Shown here: one piece after another, positions 1 through 4,785 of the stretch
Layout of the letters: each line of letters starts with the position of its first letter
Numbering within the stretch: the first letter of the stretch is position 1
Assembly: GCA_025351545.1 (NCBI GenBank)
Contig: JANXVQ010000911.1
Location: 1 to 7,658 of the forward strand
Reading direction: 5' to 3'
DNA: 7,658 nt
Origin: Spirosoma sp.
GTDB taxonomy: Bacteria > Bacteroidota > Bacteroidia > Cytophagales > Spirosomataceae
The notes under the pieces: model-generated
Seen by the model: the letters and a program-made list of their open reading frames with translations, nothing else
Databases searched by the model: none
Told to the model about the DNA's origin: nothing
Translations under genes and position numbers: made by a program

Positions 1-624
1 ATAATAACTGGCTGCCTCAAAATAAGCAGGCTTATCAGACGCTAACGAAGCCTGAATATTATTCACAATCGTTTGATCAATATCGGCTGTGATAGTAACG
101 GGAACCCGGGTTTTGTCCCACATAATTTCCAGCACGGTCGAGGTAGGCAGTATATTGGCTAGATTGATGGTAAAGGTTTCGACTTTATTGGCTAACAGAG
201 TAGGGTTCACCTTAACCCGTACAACTTCGTTTTCTTTTTTATACTCTCCAACATTAGCTCCCAGGGCTAGGTCTTTGGAAAGCATTACCTCCCAACTGGT
301 TTTGCCTGGAATGGTGAATAGGCCATAGGTGCCCGCTTTCACCTCTTTGCCTTCTATTTTTACATCCGATGAAAATGTAATTTTAGAGGTTGCATTGGCA
401 CCTGTACGCCATACCTGATCATAGGGGACCAGATCGCCGAAGATAACCCGTCCTTTCACCGCTGGTCTCGAGTACTCAAGGGTAATGTCACCTAAGGCGA
501 AGCTTTGTTTGGTGGTTTGGGTAGGACTGGCTGCGGGTACTTTAAGTTGAGCCTGACTGATTGAGAGTGAACAAAGCGTAAGTAGAATGGCTACGGCAAT
601 TGGCGGAAAACTTAGGTTTTTCAT
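1..624 (-). CDS. Secreted DUF2911 domain protein, C-terminus cut by window edge
   Basis: The first 208 residues are present, and the frame is open to the left edge. Residues 1-25 form a signal peptide: a short basic start, the hydrophobic run IAVAILLTLCSLSI, and likely cleavage after SQA. Cys18 is not in a good lipobox, so this is probably a soluble exported protein. Residues 43-180 match the DUF2911 pattern known from Bacteroidota, with LGDITLEYSRPAVKGR, VPYDQVWRTGANATSKI, KAGTYGLFTIPGK and a final strand VLEIMWDKTRVPV. The residues after about 181 begin a helical stretch, and family members usually continue for some 70 more residues, so the tail lies outside the window. The biochemical function of the family is unknown. 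The ATG at 622-624 is chosen because it gives the signal peptide and lies about 48 bases from a good promoter box. The family call is firm; the role is not known. Confidence 0.9.
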   Translation of the reverse strand, partial: MKNLSFPPIAVAILLTLCSLSISQAQLKVPAASPTQTTKQSFALGDITLEYSRPAVKGRVIFGDLVPYDQVWRTGANATSKITFSSDVKIEGKEVKAGTYGLFTIPGKTSWEVMLSKDLALGANVGEYKKENEVVRVKVNPTLLANKVETFTINLANILPTSTVLEIMWDKTRVPVTITADIDQTIVNNIQASLASDKPAYFEAASYY

Positions 625-947
625 GAGGGGAAACTAGTGAAATTAATCGTTGTGCGTTTATTTTTTGATACCCAAAGGTATAGCTTATTGTGCCTGTTAC
701 TATTCTTTTGACATTTAGTCAACATAGGCGATTGAATGTATTTGACAGGTATAAAAAAATGGCAATCCGATTTTTATCCGAATTGGATGCTTTAATGAAC
801 CGTTTTGGAGTAGGAACGTAAATGGCCAGGCGTAAATAGGGTTCTGCTTATCAAGCCCTTTATCTTTCGCTGTTGCAACGGGTTTGGTTTGCGTAAACTG
901 TTTGTACTGAGCCAATAATAAAATGTGGCCGTGCTGCTTTGCGAAAA
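625..947. other. Gap between the globin and DUF2911 genes, no convincing gene
   Basis: This 323-base stretch holds the DUF2911 promoter box at 673-680 and a 5-bp-stem hairpin at 708-722. A minus-strand frame at 715-951 (78 codons) opens with TTG overlapping the globin TGA as TTGA. Its product resembles no family I know, has no acceptable start other than TTG, and would run into the promoter region of the next gene, so I do not call it. Its first half (about 790-951) reads somewhat like coding sequence, and a gene remnant is possible. No strong terminator is visible after the globin gene. Confidence 0.5.
673..680 (-). promoter_or_regulatory. Probable -7 promoter box for the DUF2911 gene
   Basis: Read on the minus strand this is TACCTTTG, an exact match to the Bacteroidota -7 consensus TAnnTTTG. 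It would give a 5' leader of about 40-45 bases before the ATG at 624. No clear TTG -33 element is seen at the expected distance. A short perfect hairpin (TTGAC, loop ATTTA, GTCAA; 708-722) lies upstream and could be an operator or chance. Confidence 0.55.
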
Positions 948-1349
948 TCAACCTTCCATATACGAGTCGTTGTTTATATAGTCAAGCTTATTATTCCAGA
1001 CCAGCGCTATCTGCGTGGCCCGTTGACGCACCTGTTCTGCATTATCGCCGATGAAGTTCTCGGAAATTGTTGCTGAAAATAACTGTAGCCATCGGTCAAA
1101 ATGGTCGATGGTGAGGGTATGTTTTTGATTGACAAGTAGATGTGGGTGAAATGGTTGGCCGTTATAGGCATTGTTTCCTAGAATAAGACTCTCCCAGAAC
1201 GCGTACATCTTGGGCAGATGTTTCGACCAGTCTACCTGAGCCACATCCGTAAAAATTGGTCCTATAAGCGTATCAACCTGCACTTTCTCATAAAAGGAAT
1301 CCACTAGAAATTTGACTGCTTCCGGCGAATCCAGCGTTCTTTTGGACAT
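948..1349 (-). CDS. Group III truncated hemoglobin
   Basis: This is a 133-residue 2-on-2 globin of group III, the class of Campylobacter Ctb. By motif alignment to that class, Tyr20 in SFYEKV is B10, His44 in DWSKHLPKM is the distal E7 residue, His70 in YNGQPFHPH is the proximal heme ligand, and Trp87 in DRWLQLF is the G8 residue. FWESLILG and GPIF are also group III hallmarks. It should bind heme in the cytoplasm. Family members are linked to O2/NO chemistry and peroxidase-like activity, but the physiological role here is inferred. The frame is open upstream to 1448, but that part overlaps the ArsC-like gene and lacks globin similarity, so the ATG at 1347-1349 (MSKRTLDSPEAV) is chosen. It lies 28 bases after the ArsC-like gene and is probably cotranscribed with it. 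Confidence 0.92.
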   Translation of the reverse strand: MSKRTLDSPEAVKFLVDSFYEKVQVDTLIGPIFTDVAQVDWSKHLPKMYAFWESLILGNNAYNGQPFHPHLLVNQKHTLTIDHFDRWLQLFSATISENFIGDNAEQVRQRATQIALVWNNKLDYINNDSYMEG

Positions 1350-1377
1350 AACAATTGGTTTAAGACAGAACCCTAGG

Positions 1378-1725
1378 TTAGGTAGAAAATGTTTCCTTGT
1401 AGTGATCTTCGTTAAAGCCCAAGGCCACAATTTGACCATTTGTCTCAATTAATGGGCGACGAATAACGGATGTTTTTTCAATCATCAGCGCGATGGCTCC
1501 TTTTGCATCGGTTGGTTTTTCGGCATCGGGAAGTTTCTTCCAGGTTAGCCCAGCCCGATTTGTTAATTCTTCCCAGGTTTTTTGCGTTAACCAGTGCTCA
1601 ATCGTTTTCCGGTCGATCCCCTGTTTTTTGTAATCGTGAAATTGATAATCAATGCCGTGTTCGGCTAGCCAGACACGGGCTTTTTTTACGGTATCGCAGT
1701 TCGGAATCGCGTATAGTATATTCAT
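1378..1725 (-). CDS. ArsC/Spx-family thioredoxin-fold protein (YffB-like)
   Basis: The protein has 115 residues, the usual length of the ArsC/Spx/YffB family. MNILYAIPNCDTVKKARVWL at residues 1-20 holds the single N-terminal cysteine (Cys10) in a CDTVKKA context. This is typical of YffB-type members and differs from the CxxC motif of Spx. VIRRPLIE (residues 87-94) carries the conserved Arg-Pro of the family active site, and ALGFNEDHY near the end matches the usual GF-xxxxY tail. Family members are cytoplasmic. True arsenate reductases reduce arsenate with glutathione or glutaredoxin, but YffB-like members have no firmly assigned substrate, and no other arsenic genes are seen here. The ATG at 1723-1725 is the only sensible start. 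It heads a two-gene unit with the globin, which suggests a thiol or nitrosative-stress role (inference). Confidence 0.88.
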   Translation of the reverse strand: MNILYAIPNCDTVKKARVWLAEHGIDYQFHDYKKQGIDRKTIEHWLTQKTWEELTNRAGLTWKKLPDAEKPTDAKGAIALMIEKTSVIRRPLIETNGQIVALGFNEDHYKETFST

Positions 1726-1745
1726 GGCGGTTGGCTACTTTGGCG

Positions 1746-1753
1746 CAAATTTA
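1746..1753 (-). promoter_or_regulatory. Probable -7 box for the ArsC-like/globin unit
   Basis: The minus strand reads TAAATTTG, an exact match to TAnnTTTG. It lies about 20 bases upstream of the ArsC-like ATG, so the leader would be only about 12-16 bases. No convincing -33 TTG was found at standard spacing. The 113-base region is shared with the divergent gldC promoter. Confidence 0.5.
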
Positions 1754-1826
1754 GTAGTGAGACCGGAAACTCGTACCGTATTGATGTTTGTTGACAATCA
1801 AATCGCGGGTTTCCAACCGCACTACG

Positions 1827-1834
1827 TATTTTTG
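1827..1834 (+). promoter_or_regulatory. Probable -7 box for gldC, implying a leaderless transcript
   Basis: TATTTTTG matches TAnnTTTG exactly and ends only four bases before the gldC ATG at 1839. If used, transcription would begin at or next to the start codon, giving a leaderless mRNA. A small imperfect hairpin (GCGGGTT against AACCGC) precedes it at about 1805-1820. No -33 TTG is seen at the usual spacing, so this call is moderate. Confidence 0.4.
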
Positions 1835-1838
1835 TCGC

Positions 1839-2192
1839 ATGAAAAAATCAGACATTCATTTTGCGGTTGAGTTAGACAACCAAAATGTCCCCGAAAAAAT
1901 CTACTGGGAAGCCACCGATAATCCAAACGAAGGCCTGAGTGATACAAGAGCCATTGCCATTGCTATTTGGGATCATTACCATAATAGTACCCTTAAAATT
2001 GACCTCTGGACGAAGGAAATGGAAGTCGTAGACATGAAGCGCTTCCTGATCGAAATGATGAGCGGCATTGCCGACACGGCTGCGAGTGCAACGGGTGATC
2101 AACGCATGGCAGACGACATTGAAAACACTTGCCAGGTACTGAGCAAACGGCTGGAAGCGGAAATAAAGCAACAAAAGCAACAACAGCAATAA
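1839..2192 (+). CDS. gldC: Gliding motility protein GldC
   Basis: This 117-residue protein matches GldC of Bacteroidota along its whole length: MKKSDIHFAVELDNQNVPEK, then IYWEATDNPNEG, AIAIAIWDHY, LKIDLWTKEMEV, VDMKRFLIEMM and ATGDQRMADDIE. It has no signal peptide or membrane segment, so it is cytoplasmic. GldC is needed for or supports gliding in Flavobacterium, and homologues are widespread in the phylum, but its molecular role is not settled. The C-terminus ends in a Gln/Lys-rich tail (KQQKQQQQ) that looks like a lineage-specific, unstructured addition. The reading frame extends upstream to an ATG at 1788, but those 17 residues are not GldC-like and overlap the promoter region, so 1839 is preferred. 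The gene stands alone, without gldB or other motility genes nearby. Confidence 0.93.
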   Translation: MKKSDIHFAVELDNQNVPEKIYWEATDNPNEGLSDTRAIAIAIWDHYHNSTLKIDLWTKEMEVVDMKRFLIEMMSGIADTAASATGDQRMADDIENTCQVLSKRLEAEIKQQKQQQQ

Positions 2193-2209
2193 AATTGATA
2201 CAAGCCCAA

Positions 2210-2217
2210 TATCTTTG
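2210..2217 (+). promoter_or_regulatory. Probable -7 box for the thioredoxin-fold gene
   Basis: TATCTTTG matches TAnnTTTG exactly. It lies 18 bases after the gldC stop and 46 bases before the next ATG. This suggests that the thioredoxin-fold gene has its own promoter and is not only read through from gldC. A TTG at 2195-2197 is closer than the standard -33 spacing. Confidence 0.5.
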
Positions 2218-2263
2218 GTCGTTAATTTGCTAAGACTTAGGTCAGAATGATTGTCAATAGTTT

Positions 2264-3451
2264 ATGAGAAAGATTTTTCTGCTGCTTCTGGTAGCCAACA
2301 TTTCGATCGCTCAAAAAACGGGTATCCAGTTTCGGACGACACCGGTCGGCAGCGTTTTTCAGGAAGCCCGTCGGGCTGGTAAGCCGGTCTTTATTGAAAT
2401 ATATTCGCCAACCTGCCATACGTGCCAGAGTTTTATACCTACCCTGGCCGATAGTCGGGTTGGCAAGTTTTACAATGCAAATTTCCTGAGCACGAAGTTA
2501 GATATTGGCCAACCCGCCACACGGGCGTTTTTAGATAGTCGGCATTTGTTTGTGCCATCGCTGCCACTATTTCTATATTTCGATCCGCAGCAGAATCTGG
2601 TTCATTTCGCGATGAGCAATAACTCGACTGATGAAGTAATCCGGCATGGCACGAATGCGCTCAATCCGCAGTCACGTAGTCAAAGCATGAAAGCCAGGTA
2701 TCAGCAGGGTGAGCGGTCGGCTAGTTTTCTAATTGATTATGCCATGTTTGGCCGTGTCACAAAAGATACCGTAGCGAATATGGCGGCTATGAACGAATAT
2801 GCCCGCCAGCAGTCGCCCGCGACGTTTGCCAATCAGACAAATTGGCTGGCCCTGCAAAAGCTTGTGCTGGATTTTGAAAACCCGATGTTTCAATACATGC
2901 TTGGGCACTTAGATGTATACCGGAAAGCATACGGCGCCGAAGAAACCCAGCAGGTAGCCGAAAACATCCTGATGTCGTCGCTGTTTAGTGGACGCGGAGC
3001 ACAGTATCCGGTCGCAAAAATTTTGCAGGTTCGACAAGATTTGGTCAAAATGGGGATTGATCCAAAAGTGGCTGCAAACCGGACATTGTTACCGGAAGTC
3101 AATGCCTACTTTCGTGCCCGCCAAACTGGAAAAGCTGTCGATCGAATGGATAATCAGGTCAATTCCAATCAATTGACAGTTCCTGAGTACATGTACATTT
3201 CGCGGCTTTTTAATCGTTCCAGCCCCGATGCGGCCGATGCCCCAACCGTTACTAAATGGGTAAATAAGGGGCTTGCTCTAAAACCAGGCCCAAAAGAACA
3301 GGCTGATCTATACTTCGAACTAGCGGAAGCTTATCGCCGTGGCGGCAAAACAGCTGATGCCCAAAAAGCCGCGCAAAAGTCGATGGAATTAGCGCAGGAA
3401 AGTCGTTTAGACACGCGCCGAAATGTGGAGCAAATGGGGAAACTCAAATAA
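2264..3451 (+). CDS. Exported thioredoxin-fold protein with helical C-terminal region
   Basis: The protein has 395 residues. Residues 1-16 (MRKIFLLLLVANISIA) form a signal peptide, so it acts in the periplasm or outer envelope. Residues about 28-130 form a thioredoxin-like domain: GKPVFIEIYSPTCHTCQSF carries the redox motif Cys51-His-Thr-Cys54, followed by a strand with TKLDIG and by VPSLPLFLYFD, where Pro101 is the likely cis-proline. The roughly 265 residues that follow are helical and unfamiliar. Near the end, EQADLYFELAEAYRRGGKTA to about residue 382 looks like one TPR-type helical pair. Thioredoxin-fold proteins of this arrangement are common in Bacteroidota and are presumed to be disulfide oxidoreductases or redox sensors; the partner is unknown. 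Both cysteines are intact. The start is set by the signal peptide. The gene converges on the TPR gene, with a hairpin between them. Confidence 0.82.
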   Translation: MRKIFLLLLVANISIAQKTGIQFRTTPVGSVFQEARRAGKPVFIEIYSPTCHTCQSFIPTLADSRVGKFYNANFLSTKLDIGQPATRAFLDSRHLFVPSLPLFLYFDPQQNLVHFAMSNNSTDEVIRHGTNALNPQSRSQSMKARYQQGERSASFLIDYAMFGRVTKDTVANMAAMNEYARQQSPATFANQTNWLALQKLVLDFENPMFQYMLGHLDVYRKAYGAEETQQVAENILMSSLFSGRGAQYPVAKILQVRQDLVKMGIDPKVAANRTLLPEVNAYFRARQTGKAVDRMDNQVNSNQLTVPEYMYISRLFNRSSPDAADAPTVTKWVNKGLALKPGPKEQADLYFELAEAYRRGGKTADAQKAAQKSMELAQESRLDTRRNVEQMGKLK

Positions 3452-3456
3452 ATCAA

Positions 3457-3498
3457 CTAATCCATATTTTACCTCTTCAGGGGTCAGGTATGGATTAG
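3457..3498. terminator. Hairpin between convergent genes, probable bidirectional terminator
   Basis: CTAATCCATA (3457-3466) pairs perfectly with TATGGATTAG (3489-3498). A second inner stem can form between ACCTC (3471-3475) and GGGGT (3480-3484), with one G-T pair. It fills the 55-base gap between the stops of two convergent genes. T-tracts are weak on both sides, so it may act by blocking readthrough or by protecting 3' ends. Confidence 0.6.
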
Positions 3499-3506
3499 CT
3501 ACTTTA

Positions 3507-4058
3507 TCACTTTTGAAACACCGGCCGTGTAAAAGGCGGCTGGAGAAGAAGATGGAATGAATTTTCGTCGCCGAGGGCAACGGCCCGACGGAGATCATTT
3601 TCTGCCTGGGGCAATTGCCGAACCTGAATACGGGCCAAAGCCCTCCAGCGATAGGCATCGGGTTGATCATCATGAAAATACCAGACAGCCTTGTCAAACT
3701 CTCGAAAAGCCTGTTGATATTCGGCCGTGTGATAAAAGGCAATACCACGATCCAGGTAACAATCAGCCAGCGTATTGTCCCGATTGATAGCTTGGGTCAA
3801 GTCATAAATAGCCGAAAAATAATTCTCCTGGATAAGCTGACACTTTCCTCGATAGGCATAAGTAATTGCCGATTTAGGGTATTGTTGGATTGCTTCATCG
3901 AAATAATGATGCGCTTCCGTGAAGTCCCGGTTCTCGACCAGTTCAATTCCCTTCTGAAATCGTTTTCTGTCTTTGTCTGCAGAGGTATCGTGGTCCATCA
4001 GGTAATACCGAATGGTCATATAAATCACGAACAACAGACTTAACAGTACAACTTCCAT
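3507..4058 (-). CDS. Membrane-anchored tetratricopeptide repeat protein
   Basis: The protein has 183 residues. Residues 2-20 (EVVLLSLLFVIYMTIRYYL) form one membrane segment with no signal-peptidase site, so the protein is likely anchored in the inner membrane. Four TPR-like units follow at about residues 33-60 (GIELVENRDFTEAHHYFDEA), 67-93 (AYRGKCQLIQENYFSAIYDL), 100-127 (CYLDRGIAFYHTAEYQQAF) and 135-163 (AYRWRALARIQVRQLPQAE). TPRs are protein-binding scaffolds; no catalytic motif is seen and the partner is unknown. The ATG at 4056-4058 is preferred over a TTG two codons upstream at 4064. It is separated from the MmcQ/YjbR-family gene by 67 bases and may be the last gene of that run or have its own weak promoter. 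Confidence 0.82.
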   Translation of the reverse strand: MEVVLLSLLFVIYMTIRYYLMDHDTSADKDRKRFQKGIELVENRDFTEAHHYFDEAIQQYPKSAITYAYRGKCQLIQENYFSAIYDLTQAINRDNTLADCYLDRGIAFYHTAEYQQAFREFDKAVWYFHDDQPDAYRWRALARIQVRQLPQAENDLRRAVALGDENSFHLLLQPPFTRPVFQK

Positions 4059-4085
4059 AACCAAGTCTTGTTTTTTCTACCCTTA

Positions 4086-4093
4086 CGAAACTA
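4086..4093 (-). promoter_or_regulatory. Possible weak promoter box for the TPR gene
   Basis: The minus strand reads TAGTTTCG, which departs from TAnnTTTG at one position. A TTG about 24 bases further upstream could serve as the -33 element. It would give a leader of about 22 bases. Readthrough from the upstream MmcQ/YjbR gene is an equally good explanation of how the TPR gene is expressed. Confidence 0.25.
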
Positions 4094-4125
4094 GTCATTT
4101 TGACACATCCCAGCAGGCAATTAAC

Positions 4126-4476
4126 TCATACCAGTTCCGCCTGCACCACCTTCGGTAAACTCTTCCTGACAAGTTCATACGAATGGTCGATCCATGTCTG
4201 AACGTCAGCTGATCGAACACGTCCATCAATCGTGATCGTGTTCCAATGCGCCTTGTTCATATGATAACCGGGTGTTACCGCATCATTTTCTTCCCGTAAT
4301 TGTACGGCTCGTTCCGGGTCACACTTGATATTAATGGTTGTTGGCTGGCTTTCGGTGGTGAGCAGGGCAAACATCTTCCCACCTACCTTAAACACCAGCG
4401 CATCGCCACCAAATGGAAACGATTCTGTAACTCCGGGTTTGTTAATACAGTGTTCACGTAGGGTTTCTGTATTCAT
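4126..4476 (-). CDS. MmcQ/YjbR family protein (CyaY-like fold)
   Basis: The protein has 116 residues, the normal length for this family. It carries the family landmarks in order: the N-terminal helix TETLREHCINKPGVTESFPF, then GGDALVFKVGGKMFALL, INIKCDPERAVQLRE, then PGYHMNKAHWNTITIDG, and a closing helix with DHSYELVRKSLPK. YjbR of E. coli has a CyaY-like fold and is often labelled DNA-binding on structural grounds; no function is established for the family. It is cytoplasmic, with no membrane segment. Its ATG (4474-4476) overlaps the TGA (4473-4475) of the preceding tiny membrane-protein gene as ATGA, which points to one mRNA and translational coupling. Confidence 0.9.
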   Translation of the reverse strand: MNTETLREHCINKPGVTESFPFGGDALVFKVGGKMFALLTTESQPTTINIKCDPERAVQLREENDAVTPGYHMNKAHWNTITIDGRVRSADVQTWIDHSYELVRKSLPKVVQAELV

Positions 4477-4661
4477 CGGACACAGTGGCGAACGGTATAA
4501 ACAATGATTGCAAACAGGAACATGACAATTGAGATTCGATTAATGCCATGCATAACCCGCAGGTTTACACTGGTCGGCTGGTTGGGATCGGGTTTGCGGA
4601 ACACCCGCAGAAAATAGGCGAACACAGGACCAATTTTTAGATAATCGACGAATCTGTTCAC
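4473..4661 (-). CDS. Small single-pass membrane protein, DUF6728-like
   Basis: The protein has 62 residues. An N-terminal amphipathic part (FVDYLKIGPVFAYFLRVFRK) is followed by a polar DPNQPTSVNLRVMHGINR stretch and one membrane segment at about residues 43-57 (ISIVMFLFAIIVYTV), ending with a basic tail. Small proteins with the pattern YF-R, KPTSxNLxxMHGINRISIxMF are conserved in Bacteroidota, and I believe they correspond to DUF6728; the number is from memory and less sure than the pattern. Function is unknown. The start is a GTG at 4659-4661, since no in-frame ATG precedes the conserved part. Its stop overlaps the ATG of the MmcQ/YjbR gene by four bases (ATGA). A terminator-like hairpin lies immediately upstream. 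Confidence 0.75.
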   Translation of the reverse strand: MNRFVDYLKIGPVFAYFLRVFRKPDPNQPTSVNLRVMHGINRISIVMFLFAIIVYTVRHCVR

Positions 4662-4673
4662 AGGCTGTTACTG

Positions 4674-4697
4674 AATAAAAGACCGCTCCAACGGTCT
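4674..4697 (-). terminator. Rho-independent terminator, likely for ispG
   Basis: Read on the minus strand, AGACCG pairs with CGGTCT around the loop TTGGAG, and TTTTATT follows at once. This is a classic intrinsic terminator shape. It lies 89 bases after the ispG stop and only about 12 bases before the GTG of the next gene, so it could end the ispG transcript or act as an attenuator for the small membrane-protein gene. Confidence 0.65.
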
Positions 4698-4725
4698 CTA
4701 GTGGATAAAGAGTTAATATTGTGTC

Positions 4726-4754
4726 GAACAGAATTGTTCACTTAAATAACAATT
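4726..4754. repeat. Overlapping, mutually exclusive inverted repeats downstream of ispG
   Basis: GAACAGAATTGTTC (4726-4739) is a 5-bp-arm palindrome around GAAT. AATTGTT (4732-4738) also pairs perfectly with AACAATT (4748-4754) over a 9-base loop. The two structures share AATTGTT, so only one can form at a time. The site lies in the 124-base interval between ispG and the small membrane-protein gene, which has no clear TAnnTTTG box of its own. It could be an operator, an RNA switch or chance in AT-rich DNA. Confidence 0.35.
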
Positions 4755-4785
4755 AACGTGATGAAAACATTACCATTTACTGTTA

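Noticed and set aside
89..328. Plus-strand open frame of 79 codons
   Set aside because: It lies wholly antisense to the DUF2911 gene, which has a signal peptide and family motifs. The plus-strand product looks like no known protein.
1350..1448. N-terminal extension of the globin to 1448
   Set aside because: It overlaps the 3' end of the ArsC-like gene and has no globin similarity. The ATG at 1349 gives a normal family start.
1788..1838. N-terminal extension of GldC to an ATG at 1788
   Set aside because: The extra 17 residues do not match GldC, whose conserved start is MKKSDI, and they cover the promoter box.
1872..2189. Minus-strand frame with a leucine run
   Set aside because: It is antisense to gldC; the leucine run is the reverse reading of the Gln-rich tail of GldC.
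3407..3748. Minus-strand 113-codon frame
   Set aside because: It overlaps the TPR gene in another frame and crosses the hairpin between the convergent genes. The TPR frame has clear repeats.
3615..4043. Plus-strand 142-codon frame
   Set aside because: It is antisense to the TPR gene, with no family resemblance and an unlikely hydrophobic pattern produced by the opposite frame.
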